From Candidatus Doudnabacteria bacterium (GTDB taxonomy: Bacteria > Patescibacteriota > Doudnabacteria > UBA920), in contig JAHFJI010000003.1 of NCBI GenBank assembly GCA_023245955.1, positions 1-38,486 on the forward strand: a stretch of 38,486 nucleotides of DNA, given 5' to 3'. Position numbers and translations under genes: made by a program. The stretch's first letter is position 1, and the number at the start of each line of letters is the position of its first letter. This document shows, piece after piece, positions 1 through 7,026 of the stretch. The notes beneath the pieces were generated by a model that was given only the letters and a program-made list of their open reading frames with translations, was not told the origin of the DNA and ran no database searches.

Positions 1-1
1 G

Positions 2-490
2 AGAAAGTTCAACAACCATTTTGGAGCCACTTTCCCGGAACCAAAGAATCACTTACTCAAGCCGTTACGCATCATGAGTCTTAAAGACCCGAGTAAAAAA
101 ATGAGCAAGACTCATGACGAACCGCTTTACTTAGATGACTTACCAGCTGAACTGGAAAAAAAGATTAAAAAAGCGGTTACGGCAACTAGTGGTAACGGAG
201 AATCCCTTGGAGCAGAAAACTTACTTTATTTACTCTCTCAGTTCGGTACCCAGGAACACATAGCACAGTTCGCAAGTGCCAAAAAAGATGGCTCTATCAA
301 ATATAGTGAGATTAAAACAGTACTAGCAGAAAGCATCGCCAACCACTTTGCGGACTTCCGAGAAAAGAAAAAAGAACTTCTTGCCAGACCAGACAGACTT
401 GCTCAGATACTTGGTGACGGCGCGCACAAAGCCCGCGAGGTAGCAAGTGCGACACTCACAGAAGTCAAACAAAAAATTGGACTGCTCTAG
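2..490 (+). CDS. trpS: Tryptophanyl-tRNA synthetase, C-terminal part (runs off the left edge)
   Basis: Charges tRNA-Trp with tryptophan in the cytoplasm. The frame is open from base 2, so the N-terminal part, including the HIGH motif and most of the Rossmann fold, lies outside the window; 162 residues remain. The visible start reads FGATFPEP, typical just before the class I KMSKS loop, followed by RIMSLKDPSKKMSK, with Thr where the loop usually has a final Ser. The rest matches the helical C-terminal domain, including AHKAREVASATLTEVKQKIG, which is typical of the TrpRS C-terminus. The Met codon at 74 is internal, not a start. The stop codon lies in the loop of a terminator hairpin. Confidence 0.9.
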   Translation, partial: RKFNNHFGATFPEPKNHLLKPLRIMSLKDPSKKMSKTHDEPLYLDDLPAELEKKIKKAVTATSGNGESLGAENLLYLLSQFGTQEHIAQFASAKKDGSIKYSEIKTVLAESIANHFADFREKKKELLARPDRLAQILGDGAHKAREVASATLTEVKQKIGLL

Positions 491-504
491 CAGTCCAATT
501 TTTT
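471..504. terminator. Bidirectional terminator overlapping the trpS stop
   Basis: Perfect 14-bp inverted repeat (AAAAAATTGGACTG and its complement) with a 6-base loop. The A-run on one side and T-run on the other allow it to work in both directions. The trpS TAG at 488-490 is in the loop, so the last codons of the gene form the left arm. Confidence 0.85.
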
Positions 505-525
505 AAACCCTATCAACTCACCGCC

Positions 526-622
526 TTGTCATTGCGAGGAGGCTTTGCGACGTGGCAATCTATACTTATAATTTAGACGGGTTGGATTGCTTCTCCGCCA
601 GCTGGCGGATTCGCAATGACAG
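526..622. repeat. Palindromic intergenic repeat, GTCATTGCGAGGA type
   Basis: The outer arms TTGTCATTGCGA and TCGCAATGACA are complementary, with inner complementary words GGCAATC and GGATTGC. The element sits between the convergent trpS and HAD genes. Elements with these words are scattered in many bacterial genomes as REP or MITE-like palindromes; I cannot count copies outside this window. No coding content is supported here. Confidence 0.7.
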
Positions 623-641
623 AGCATACGTGCATCACATC

Positions 642-1445
642 TTACCTAGCCTTACTCAACAACGCTCGAATAACTTTTTTTGTCGCCTCTATGTTAGCTA
701 CAGACACGTAGTCTACTCCGGTTTTTACCACTGCGTAGTCGTTACCGCCAGGAAATATGGCGTCCCCCACAAAGACCATGTCTTTAATTTTTACCCGTAC
801 GTATTTTTGAATTTGCCGAATGCCGTAGGCTTTGTCGGCTCCTTTTTTTGTAACATCTATAGAAGTAAAACCAGCGGCGTGGACTGCTAAATTGGGTAAA
901 TATTTCTGCATAAGTGTAACTATTCGCATTTTGGTTTTAATATGTTTGCGCCCCCATTGTTCCTTAAGCAACACACCTTTCCTTCCCAGAACAGTAACTG
1001 CATCCTGCCCGAAAACCGAAAAAGTTACTTCGGTCTTGCGGTCTTCTATTAGCTTACCGTAGGTTTTTTTTGGCTCTTTATAACCAATTTCTGCAAACAC
1101 TTTTTCAAATGTCTGTTTAATTTTTACTCGCTGCAACTTTGTAAGTGGGTGGGTGTATACTTGCTGCCACCCATGGTGGTGTTTATAAAATGCTGCAGCT
1201 GTAGTTGGGAACAAAAAAAGATTGTCTAACAAAACTCCCCGGTCAGTTAACTTCCGCAAAAATAAATCCTGGAAAACCGCGTATTTACCCCCACCAATAA
1301 TTGCCACTTTTTTTGTAGCAAGTAATTGGCTAAACAATGTAGCCATTTCTCTGTCCACAGGTGACTTAGTACGTATGAGTGTGCCGTCTAGGTCGAACAC
1401 AATTACTTTTTTTGGCTTAAGTTTTTCTGGATGTGTAACTTTCAT
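642..1445 (-). CDS. HAD-superfamily (IIB-type) phosphatase, phosphomannomutase-like
   Basis: Probably a cytoplasmic phosphatase or phosphomutase acting on a small phosphorylated substrate, perhaps a sugar phosphate. Motif I is VFDLDGTL with the nucleophile Asp18 and acid/base Asp20. Motif III Lys is likely in KKGADKAYG, and motif IV is VGDAIFPGGND (Asp228, Asp236), binding Mg2+. The GADKAYG...GDxxFPGGND layout resembles eukaryotic-type phosphomannomutase (GWDK...GDKTxxGGNDYEI), which belongs to HAD-IIB. The length of 267 residues fits. It converges on trpS and is divergent from the old ychF promoter. The substrate is not determinable from sequence; HAD-IIB family membership is secure. Confidence 0.85.
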   Translation of the reverse strand: MKVTHPEKLKPKKVIVFDLDGTLIRTKSPVDREMATLFSQLLATKKVAIIGGGKYAVFQDLFLRKLTDRGVLLDNLFLFPTTAAAFYKHHHGWQQVYTHPLTKLQRVKIKQTFEKVFAEIGYKEPKKTYGKLIEDRKTEVTFSVFGQDAVTVLGRKGVLLKEQWGRKHIKTKMRIVTLMQKYLPNLAVHAAGFTSIDVTKKGADKAYGIRQIQKYVRVKIKDMVFVGDAIFPGGNDYAVVKTGVDYVSVANIEATKKVIRALLSKAR

Positions 1446-1518
1446 ATGTAACTGTATGTACTCCGATAATTTTTGACCCTGCTCTATCTACATAAATAGT
1501 ATATACTGCCTTGGCGAA

Positions 1519-1549
1519 GTTACAAATTTCCTTTACACTATATAATAAT
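1519..1549 (+). promoter_or_regulatory. Original ychF promoter, now separated from its gene
   Basis: TATAAT at 1541-1546 stands just before the ATG at 1550, with a weak -35 (GTTACA) 16 bases upstream. Transcription would begin at or next to the ATG, so the message would be leaderless. It now reads into the left end of the inserted element. Confidence 0.55.
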
Positions 1550-1576
1550 ATGTCATTTCAAATTGGCATAGCGTGA
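1550..1576 (+). pseudogene. Displaced 5' end of ychF (left junction of the inserted element)
   Basis: The nine codons read MSFQIGIA-stop. YchF/Obg-like GTPases normally begin like MSLQIGIVGLPNVGKST, so these are the first native codons of ychF, cut off at the Gly-Ile-Val position. The remaining ychF continues 7.4 kb away with GIVGLPNVGKST. The homology is short, but the promoter in front, the reading frame and the break point all agree with insertion. Confidence 0.75.
1562..1573. other. Left attachment-site hybrid
   Basis: ATTGGCATAGCG here aligns with ATCGGAATTGTG at the right end (8 of 12 identical, AT.GG.AT.G.G). Both encode the Ile-Gly-Ile-Val/Ala part of the YchF N-terminus. The exact crossover dinucleotide (AT or GG) cannot be fixed from one copy. 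Confidence 0.55.
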
Positions 1577-1685
1577 ACACAACCAGACATCTTATTCCAT
1601 TCGAGTTTAATATAAAAATCCCAAACCACATTTGGAAAGTTAATGCCTCCAGGGGCATTACTGGCAAATTTGAGAGGGTTAAACA
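1577..1685. other. Non-coding left end of the element with two hairpins
   Basis: No gene is seen. Two small inverted repeats are visible: CCAAA/TTTGG at 1621-1635 and TAATGCC/GGCATTA at 1641-1660. They may belong to the left recombinase-binding arm or be transcript structures. Confidence 0.35.
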
Positions 1686-1710
1686 AAAATAGGCTCTTGT
1701 AGCCTATTTT
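1686..1710 (-). terminator. Terminator of the PPOX/HIT pair
   Basis: Ten-bp arms AAAATAGGCT and AGCCTATTTT with a 5-base loop; on the minus strand it is followed by T-rich sequence. It overlaps the PPOX stop. It could also stop transcription entering from the displaced ychF promoter. Confidence 0.75.
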
Positions 1711-2144
1711 GTTTTATCAGTTGAGGTTAAAATCAATTTCCCTTCGGGTTTAGTCCAATCTGTAAATCTCCACCAATTTGGAACAAACAAGAAGCACACA
1801 TAATTTTCACCAACCGATTTGCCAAGTTTTTCTGGAAATTTGCCATGATAGACATTCTCGTACAAATCAGCTTCGCTATCTTTTATCAACCTAGCTATTC
1901 CATCCATTTGAAAAGTCTTCATATTGGCCTCGTTAGAACCGATAACTATGGATGCTCTGGTTTCTTGTTTACCAAACAATGGTTCGCTTTTTTTATAACG
2001 CTTATCAGTTTCAAAGAAAAACATCAATGGGTCATCTTGATGAGCAAAATGAACAGTTGCAGCATGAGGCGCGCCATCCATCATTTCCACCGCCAAAACA
2101 CAAATTCGTTGACTGGATATGTAATCTAAAATTTCCTTGCTCAT
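1704..2144 (-). CDS. Pyridoxamine 5'-phosphate oxidase-family (FMN split-barrel) protein
   Basis: The 146-residue protein has the layout of the flavin-binding split beta-barrel family: an N-terminal strand RICVLAVEMMDGAPHAATVHFAH, then LMFFFETDKRYKKSEPL, RASIVIGS and MDGIARLIKD, with a C-terminal WWRFTDW segment. Members bind FMN or F420, or act as general stress or haem-utilisation proteins; the substrate cannot be told. Its start overlaps the stop of the upstream HIT gene (ATGA), so the two are translated as an operon. It lies inside the inserted element as cargo. It is unlikely to be the true PdxH because it is too short and lacks the C-terminal dimer domain. Confidence 0.75.
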   Translation of the reverse strand: MSKEILDYISSQRICVLAVEMMDGAPHAATVHFAHQDDPLMFFFETDKRYKKSEPLFGKQETRASIVIGSNEANMKTFQMDGIARLIKDSEADLYENVYHGKFPEKLGKSVGENYVCFLFVPNWWRFTDWTKPEGKLILTSTDKTK

Positions 2145-2599
2145 AAATATGCTTTTAACTTATCAGCGTATGGTTTCTTTTCTTCCATAGTTGGCCAATA
2201 GGTATCTTTATGGTTCAAATAAAGATTGTCATCCTTATATCGAGGATAAATATGAAGATGATAATGCCATACATCTTGATTACCTGCTGGTTCGTTGTGT
2301 TGTCTTGTAGACACCCCATCACATAGATATGCCATTTTGAAAGCGACTGCGATACGCTTTGATAAATCAAAAATTTTATGGCCAATTTCTTCGGGTAAAT
2401 CGTAAAGGTTTTCTATATGTTGATTTGGAACAATAATTACATGGCCTGGATTTGACCTCCACCATTTACCAGCAATAAAGGCCGTTAACAACTCGTCCCT
2501 AAAAACAACGCTGCCTTCTTGGCTTCCATATTCGGTCGGTTCACCCTTGGCAATCTGACATAACGGACAAATATATTTTTGCGGTTCGTGGTTATACAT
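2141..2599 (-). CDS. HIT-family nucleotide hydrolase/transferase
   Basis: Histidine-triad protein of 152 residues. The signature HYHLHIYPR (His112, His114, His116) holds the catalytic histidine, and an N-terminal CPLC pair (Cys11, Cys14) is a likely zinc site, as in many bacterial HIT proteins. HIT enzymes cleave or transfer nucleotidyl groups from adenosine phosphoramidates or dinucleoside polyphosphates. RSNPGHVIIVPNQHIENL is the usual strand-loop before the triad. It is first in a two-gene unit with the PPOX protein and divergent from the AAA-TOPRIM gene. The combination as mobile cargo is unexplained. Confidence 0.88.
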   Translation of the reverse strand: MYNHEPQKYICPLCQIAKGEPTEYGSQEGSVVFRDELLTAFIAGKWWRSNPGHVIIVPNQHIENLYDLPEEIGHKIFDLSKRIAVAFKMAYLCDGVSTRQHNEPAGNQDVWHYHLHIYPRYKDDNLYLNHKDTYWPTMEEKKPYADKLKAYL

Positions 2600-2712
2600 A
2601 TGAGAATGATAGCAAAAAATGCCTTTTTAAGCGATTTCTTATCACGAGTCCATAATGTTTACTATTTACCTAGTTTATGACAAAATTAGGGTAATTTTAA
2701 GACCATAACAGC

Positions 2713-4440
2713 ATGAAGCTTATATACCAAAAAGACTATATTTCTATTCACAAGTTCAACCCTATTGAGTTGCCAAATTTTGTTGTCCTTACAGGAGTAA
2801 ATGGTTCAGGCAAAAGCCACTTATTAGAAGCAATTGCTAATAAATCTATAGTCCTAGAAGGGGAAGAAAACGCCAAAGTTATACGATTTGATTATAGAGA
2901 TTTTTATTTAGAAAACGAGGCAGCTTATAATGCCCGTCAAATTATTGACGACAGAACAAATGCTTGGAACTTTTTCCAAAACAATATACAAAACCAAATT
3001 AAATCATTTAGGGATAGCCTTGCTCCTGATTATGAAAAATTAGCTGAAATATCTCGCATAAATTTCAAAAACTTTCTTGACCTAAAAGAAACGGATATTA
3101 ACGAGACGGCTCTTTTTGATAAATATAAACAATATAAAACAAACTTCCGTAATTTCGCTAACCAAGAAAATCATAGAAATAATCAGCAAGCGCTGGGTGT
3201 TTTTCCTATTGCCTATAGTATTCCATATAGCTTGGATGAACTTGAAAAAGAACAGTTTGATTATTTATATAAACCATATCAATTCAAAAATGATTTCTTA
3301 CCTCAACAATTGGGTAAAGTTATTTGGGACTACCAAATAAAATATCGAACAAACGAAATAAATGAATTTGAAAATGAAAAACACGGAAAAAATTACCCTG
3401 TTATTTCCGAAGAGGACTTTATAAAATTACATGGTTCAAAACCTTGGGAAATACTAAACAGTATCCTTGAAAAATTCGGAACGATTGAATATAGATTACC
3501 TTCTCCCGAAGGAAGTGATTATTATAGCGATTTTCAGTTTAGATTGGAGCATCCCAACAAACACTTAAAAATAGATTTTTCGTCCTTGTCTTCTGGTGAA
3601 AAAGTGCTAATGGCACTTGTTGCATCGATATACAAAGCATCTTCTGACCAGCATTTCCCGGACATTTTATTGTTGGATGAAATTGATGCATCACTACATC
3701 CTTCAATGATAAAAAATTTGCTGGACACTATGAACGATATTTTTCTTAAAAATGGGACTAAAGTAATTCTAGTTACTCACTCTCCTACAACCGTAGCCCT
3801 AGCCCCCGAAGACTCAATATATGTTATGAATAAATTGGGAGAAAGTCGTATTGAAAAGAAAAATAGGAACGATGCGTTAAGTATTTTGACCGAAGGTTTT
3901 GCTACCTTAGAAGAAGGTCTTAAAATTTTTGACGAAATAAGTAAACAAGATATATCAATTATTTCCGAAGGTAAAAATGTTGAGTTGATAAAAAAAGCGT
4001 TAGAATTAAACGAGATTAAAGATATTGATGTCATTACTGGTGTAGAGGGAAATTCGGGCGATAGCCAATTAAGAACGATTTTCGATTTTTTATCCAAAAT
4101 CCCTCATCAGAAAAAGGTAATTATTGTTTGGGACTCTGATGTAAAATATATCCTGCAAGCACAAAATAGCACTTATCCCTTCATTTTCCCTGTAAACCCT
4201 GGTAATAAGTTAGCGGAACGAGGAATTGAAAATTTATTTGCCAAAGAATTATTTTCAAATTTTATCACAACTGTGAAAGACTCTAAAGATAAAGAGTTAA
4301 AAAAGTTTGACTCTAACAGAAAGAGTGATTTTGTAAATTTAATTATATCTAGAAATAAAAAAGATGATTTTGCAAACTTTAAGCCTCTATTAGATAAAAT
4401 CGAGGAAATAAGAAAACAAAATGGCAGCTCCAAAGGGTAA
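2713..4440 (+). CDS. AAA ATPase with C-terminal TOPRIM domain (OLD-like), candidate defence gene
   Basis: 575 residues with an ABC/SMC-type ATPase followed by a TOPRIM-like nuclease domain. Walker A is GVNGSGKS (28-35), the signature LSSGEK is at 292-297, Walker B ILLLDEID at 318-325 and the switch histidine in VTHSP at 356. The insert between residues 50 and 280 is divergent and helical. The C-terminal part shows the TOPRIM acids: Glu419 in ISEGKNVE and the DxD-like pair Asp474/Asp476 in VWDSD. This architecture is that of OLD-family nucleases, many of which are anti-phage (OLD, the Gabija GajA protein, the AriA relatives). It overlaps the next gene by 20 bases, so the two probably act together. 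The defence role is inferred from architecture and from location on an integrative element. Confidence 0.8.
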   Translation: MKLIYQKDYISIHKFNPIELPNFVVLTGVNGSGKSHLLEAIANKSIVLEGEENAKVIRFDYRDFYLENEAAYNARQIIDDRTNAWNFFQNNIQNQIKSFRDSLAPDYEKLAEISRINFKNFLDLKETDINETALFDKYKQYKTNFRNFANQENHRNNQQALGVFPIAYSIPYSLDELEKEQFDYLYKPYQFKNDFLPQQLGKVIWDYQIKYRTNEINEFENEKHGKNYPVISEEDFIKLHGSKPWEILNSILEKFGTIEYRLPSPEGSDYYSDFQFRLEHPNKHLKIDFSSLSSGEKVLMALVASIYKASSDQHFPDILLLDEIDASLHPSMIKNLLDTMNDIFLKNGTKVILVTHSPTTVALAPEDSIYVMNKLGESRIEKKNRNDALSILTEGFATLEEGLKIFDEISKQDISIISEGKNVELIKKALELNEIKDIDVITGVEGNSGDSQLRTIFDFLSKIPHQKKVIIVWDSDVKYILQAQNSTYPFIFPVNPGNKLAERGIENLFAKELFSNFITTVKDSKDKELKKFDSNRKSDFVNLIISRNKKDDFANFKPLLDKIEEIRKQNGSSKG

Positions 4441-4750
4441 TACAAACGCTATTGGAAACAGTGGCGGCAAAACAGTTAATGACCGAAAACTGGCTGCTGA
4501 AATCAGAGGCTTAGCCTTAAAGAAAATCAAAGTAATTTTGAAAGGCAAAGAGTCAGAATTTCAGAGGCAGATTTTGTTGCGTCTTGCTGGTAGTGTATTA
4601 CCTCGTCTCAAAGAAGCCGATAGTGTTTACGAACCGCCTATCATAATGTTTGACCCTGCTTTTAAGCCAGTGGTCTTGGAAAAGCGCGTATTAGAAAACA
4701 GAATAATGGATGATGATTTGAGTTCCCAAGCTATGCGAAAACAGCTATAA
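4421..4750 (+). CDS. Small basic KGN-type protein coupled to the AAA-TOPRIM gene
   Basis: 109 residues starting MAAPKGNTNAIGNSGGKT. This PKGN.NA.GN.GG opening is seen in phage terminase small subunits and related DNA-associated proteins. The middle is helical and basic (ALKKIKVILKGKESEFQRQILLRLAGSVLPRL), and the tail is not recognisable. The start codon lies 20 bases inside the upstream gene, so it is likely translationally coupled. No large terminase or capsid gene is near, so a packaging role is unlikely. A partner or DNA-recruiting subunit of the AAA-TOPRIM protein is a reasonable guess only. Confidence 0.65.
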   Translation: MAAPKGNTNAIGNSGGKTVNDRKLAAEIRGLALKKIKVILKGKESEFQRQILLRLAGSVLPRLKEADSVYEPPIIMFDPAFKPVVLEKRVLENRIMDDDLSSQAMRKQL

Positions 4751-4774
4751 TGTAAATACAATTTAATGCCTAAA

Positions 4775-4938
4775 CCTGTAGTAATATAGGCATGGCGCTA
4801 AAAACTCATGACAATACTGAACCCTACGTTCAGCTACTTGTCATGAGTCGTACCTCGAAAGGGGTGCGGGGCTGCAAAGTCCATGCTGGCGTGGGGCTTT
4901 GTGTTCCTGCCAGCGGAAACACTTAAAAGGCATGGACT
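4775..4938 (+). ncRNA. Structured non-coding stretch with nested hairpins
   Basis: Between the KGN gene and the membrane gene lies a GC-richer stretch. It has a cruciform with 10-bp arms CTCATGACAA/TTGTCATGAG (4805-4814, 4838-4847) enclosing CTGAA/TTCAG. A second structure pairs AGTCCATGC (4878-4886) with GCATGGACT (4930-4938) around an inner GCTGGC/GCCAGC helix. The outer helix covers the start codon of the next gene, so it could control its translation. An upstream IR (ATGCCTA/TAGGCAT) flanks a possible TAATAT box. A 44-codon frame from the ATG at 4792 also exists but resembles nothing I know. Confidence 0.35.
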
Positions 4939-5324
4939 CAAAACAATTTATAAATGATGAAGTATTAAAAATAGACAATCGTCTATTTTGCGCACGCATT
5001 ATCGGTTACTCTGTTAGTTACTTTTTAATTTCTTGGTGGCTTAACAGCATTAGGACAACTGCCTCACTTTGGATTGTCTGGCCATTGATAATAATCCAAT
5101 TTGTATTATATTTTTCAATTTTTTATACGAGCTATTCGCGTTCAAAGGTTTTTGGTCTCAATAAGACTCTAGCGCTTATTATTTTTGTCGTACTTACTGT
5201 TGTGGGTAGAGTTAATGACTGGGAAGTATTGGTTATACCTCTTTTGGCTGTTGTTATGATTATTCTCTCGTCTCGAAATAAAAAGGTTTCTAAAGAGTGG
5301 CTATCTACTCAATCCGAAAAATAG
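4932..5324 (+). CDS. Small integral membrane protein, unknown function
   Basis: 130 residues from the ATG at 4932, which follows AAAAGG and is preferred over an in-frame TTG at 4899. Three or four hydrophobic segments are visible: IIGYSVSYFLISWWL, IVWPLIIIQFVLYFSIFY, LALIIFVVLTVVG and VLVIPLLAVVMIIL. The N-terminus and C-terminus are hydrophilic. I do not recognise a family. It is part of the inserted element. Its start codon is buried in an RNA helix formed with 4878-4886, which suggests translational control. Confidence 0.6.
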   Translation: MDSKQFINDEVLKIDNRLFCARIIGYSVSYFLISWWLNSIRTTASLWIVWPLIIIQFVLYFSIFYTSYSRSKVFGLNKTLALIIFVVLTVVGRVNDWEVLVIPLLAVVMIILSSRNKKVSKEWLSTQSEK

Positions 5325-5332
5325 CATACTAT

Positions 5333-5599
5333 ATGTCAGAAGACGGAAATTGCACACATGTCAGACAAGGAACTGTAATGATAGGTTATAGTCCTAAAAA
5401 GGACTCCCTATTGTATAAAATGTCAGCCTGCCTCGATTGTGGCCTGTATATGGACTCATTGGGTCATTTGGCTAGTTTTGAGCAGGATGCATCAGAAGAG
5501 CTTGGCAGAGAATGGAAATGGAAAGAAACGCATATGACGGCACAAGAATTGGAGAGTTGGCGACCAGAAGACAATACACGCATAGTCTGTATTCCATAA
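5333..5599 (+). CDS. Small orphan protein with a Cys pair
   Basis: 88 residues from the ATG at 5333; a longer in-frame GTG start at 5297 would overlap the upstream gene. It contains a CxxC pair in SACLDCGLY and a further CTH near the N-terminus, so zinc binding is possible. The C-terminal part is rich in Trp and acidic residues (WKWKETHMTAQELESWRPED). I do not recognise a family. It lies within the mobile element, eight bases after the membrane gene, and may be co-transcribed with it. Confidence 0.5.
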   Translation: MSEDGNCTHVRQGTVMIGYSPKKDSLLYKMSACLDCGLYMDSLGHLASFEQDASEELGREWKWKETHMTAQELESWRPEDNTRIVCIP

Positions 5600-5708
5600 A
5601 TCCCTTCCTAATTTGGCCTTATTTGCATGGGTAATTGAGTTTACTCAATGATTTTAGATTATCCCAAATTATCACCAAATGTTAGAATGATTAAAATAAT
5701 ACTTTTCT

Positions 5709-6401
5709 ATGAGGTTAAAGTATTCAAAATCTAACGAGCTGTGGCATCGGATTATTGTAAGAAAAAAGGTGCGGGAGCTGGTCGAAAAATTCCGAACAGA
5801 ATGGAACATACCTAAGTATGGTTTTGACGATGAAGAAAAAACAAAAAAATTCATGCTTGAAAATAGAGGAAAATTTTGGAAGCCTCTCAATGAATACATT
5901 AAGCAGTGCAGAGAGGATATAAGTTTTCCAAATGATGCTCAATTTCAATATGAAATGATATGGCATTTTATCAATGGCCACGCAGACGGCGAAGGATTAA
6001 ATTTCACTGGATGCGATTTAGATTTGAGCAACTACAACAAAGATGGGACAATTGCTATTAAAATTGGTGTTAATTCAACCGCGGAAGATGTAAAAGATTT
6101 TATAAATAGCAAAAAAGGCTTCATTGTCGCATTGCAAAAAGATTATAGGAAAAAACACAATCTTAAAACTTCAAAAATTAGGAGCAGTAATAACAGGAGT
6201 AGGGATGCTTTAATTTATTACTTTGCTCAAAGACCAATAAATGAACTTTACCAAGCTGTCTTAAACAAAGACCCTGATTATGTCAGGCCTGGTTATAAAG
6301 AAGCAATCATAAAGAAACTTTTAGAAGAATTTAGGATAAAAATTAACGATACAGAAATCAAAATGATAATAAGTCGTCAAAGAAAACTACGAGACAAGTA
6401 A
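5709..6401 (+). CDS. Hypothetical cytoplasmic protein of the integrative element
   Basis: 230 residues, highly charged and with no membrane segment. The N-terminal half is Trp/Lys/Glu rich (WHRIIVRKKVRELVEKFRTEWNIP, then KFWKPLNEYIKQC). The middle has a short acidic strand region (GLNFTGCDLDLSNYNKDGTIAIKIG). The C-terminus is basic (KLLEEFRIKINDTEIKMIISRQRKLRDK). I do not recognise the family. It ends at a perfect 10-bp hairpin (6401-6425), with a true terminator 37 bases further on. Codon use and AT-richness match the rest of the element. Confidence 0.6.
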   Translation: MRLKYSKSNELWHRIIVRKKVRELVEKFRTEWNIPKYGFDDEEKTKKFMLENRGKFWKPLNEYIKQCREDISFPNDAQFQYEMIWHFINGHADGEGLNFTGCDLDLSNYNKDGTIAIKIGVNSTAEDVKDFINSKKGFIVALQKDYRKKHNLKTSKIRSSNNRSRDALIYYFAQRPINELYQAVLNKDPDYVRPGYKEAIIKKLLEEFRIKINDTEIKMIISRQRKLRDK

Positions 6402-6425
6402 CACTTATGTTGTCTACATAAGTGT
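6401..6425. repeat. Perfect hairpin at the stop codon
   Basis: ACACTTATGT and ACATAAGTGT pair perfectly around a 5-base loop, with the last base of the upstream stop in the stem. It has no T-run, so mRNA protection or protein binding is more likely than termination. Confidence 0.6.
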
Positions 6426-6461
6426 AGGTATATTGCAGTTTCAATATCGTGTTTAATAAAT

Positions 6462-6485
6462 CCATAGTGAAGACTATGGTTTTTT
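6462..6485 (+). terminator. Rho-independent terminator
   Basis: Seven-bp stem CCATAGT/ACTATGG with a 4-base loop, followed by six T. It ends the transcript of the 5709-6401 gene and separates it from the structured region downstream. Confidence 0.8.
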
Positions 6486-6499
6486 AATTTCATAGATTT

Positions 6500-6806
6500 C
6501 CTGAGGTAAATCCCGCTAGGGATTTGGACAGCCCAACCTCAGGAACTGTCCAAGTCCTCAGCGGCATTTATTTTACTCTTACAGCTTAAATCTAGGCTTT
6601 AAGCGCAAGGTAAATCCTTGCGTCGCCCCAATCTCTACGAGATAGCCTGCGGACGATAAATGGCAGGTGGCAAGTGTGCCAGATAACGGAATACTCATCT
6701 GTTGCAGACAAAGGCAACGAGCGAAGCGTTAATCTTCGCCGCCGAATATCACAACATTATTACCAGATTACTACATAAATAAGAATGGACTGCAAAGATA
6801 GGAAAC
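6500..6806 (+). ncRNA. Candidate ornate non-coding RNA with a coaxial pseudoknot
   Basis: This gene-free stretch starts with a compact pseudoknot: CCTGAGGT (6500-6507) pairs with ACCTCAGG (6536-6543), AAATCCC with GGGATTT inside it (6508-6514, 6519-6525), and GGACAG (6526-6531) with CTGTCC (6546-6551) across the first helix. The 8, 7 and 6-bp helices abut without gaps. Further perfect hairpins follow: CTTAAA/TTTAAG, CGCAAGG/CCTTGCG, ATCTC/GAGAT, TGGCA/TGCCA, GTTGC/GCAAC and GCGAAG/CTTCGC. No open frame of note is present. The boundaries and strand are guesses; the plus strand is preferred because all flanking genes are plus. It does not look like tmRNA, RNase P or a group I/II intron core. 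Confidence 0.45.
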
Positions 6807-6849
6807 GGCTCGTGGGTGGTGGGGCTAAGTAAGACAATAGCAAAACAAT

Positions 6850-7026
6850 ATGCGAAACAAGCACTACAAAACTAAATGTTTTAGATTATCCGATGAAATT
6901 TCGGCGGAGCTTAAAGCATCACGAGAACTATCGAAGTTATCTTGGAACTTATATTTCAAAGCAATGCTCAAAAAAGCACAAAAGCAAAATAGGGATAACA
7001 AGCATGAGAAAGAAGCCAAAAAATAA
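6850..7026 (+). CDS. Ribbon-helix-helix type small DNA-binding protein
   Basis: 58 residues beginning MRNKHYKTKCFRLSDEISAE. The short strand TKCFRLS followed by two helices and SWNLYFKAMLKKAQ fits the RHH/Arc fold (strand, helix, Ser/Trp turn, helix). Such proteins sit beside serine-recombinase genes in many small elements and act as repressors or accessory factors. The gene is read in a frame different from the longer overlapping open frame beginning at 6893. I prefer it because it has a coherent fold and a protein-like composition. It overlaps the next small gene by 23 bases. Confidence 0.65.
   Translation: MRNKHYKTKCFRLSDEISAELKASRELSKLSWNLYFKAMLKKAQKQNRDNKHEKEAKK

Noticed and set aside
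552-890. Open frame of 112 codons on the plus strand
   Set aside because: It begins inside a palindromic repeat and runs antisense through the well-supported HAD gene.
4421-4750. Prophage remnant suggested by the terminase-like start
   Set aside because: No large terminase, portal, capsid or tail gene is present; the neighbourhood is that of a small integrative element.
4792-4926. 44-codon frame in the structured stretch
   Set aside because: Its codons coincide with hairpin arms, it resembles no known peptide and there is no ribosome binding site; RNA structure explains the sequence better.
6401-6849. tmRNA, RNase P RNA, group I or group II intron
   Set aside because: No tRNA-like end with CCA, no conserved P4 or P7 core and no domain V sequence could be found.
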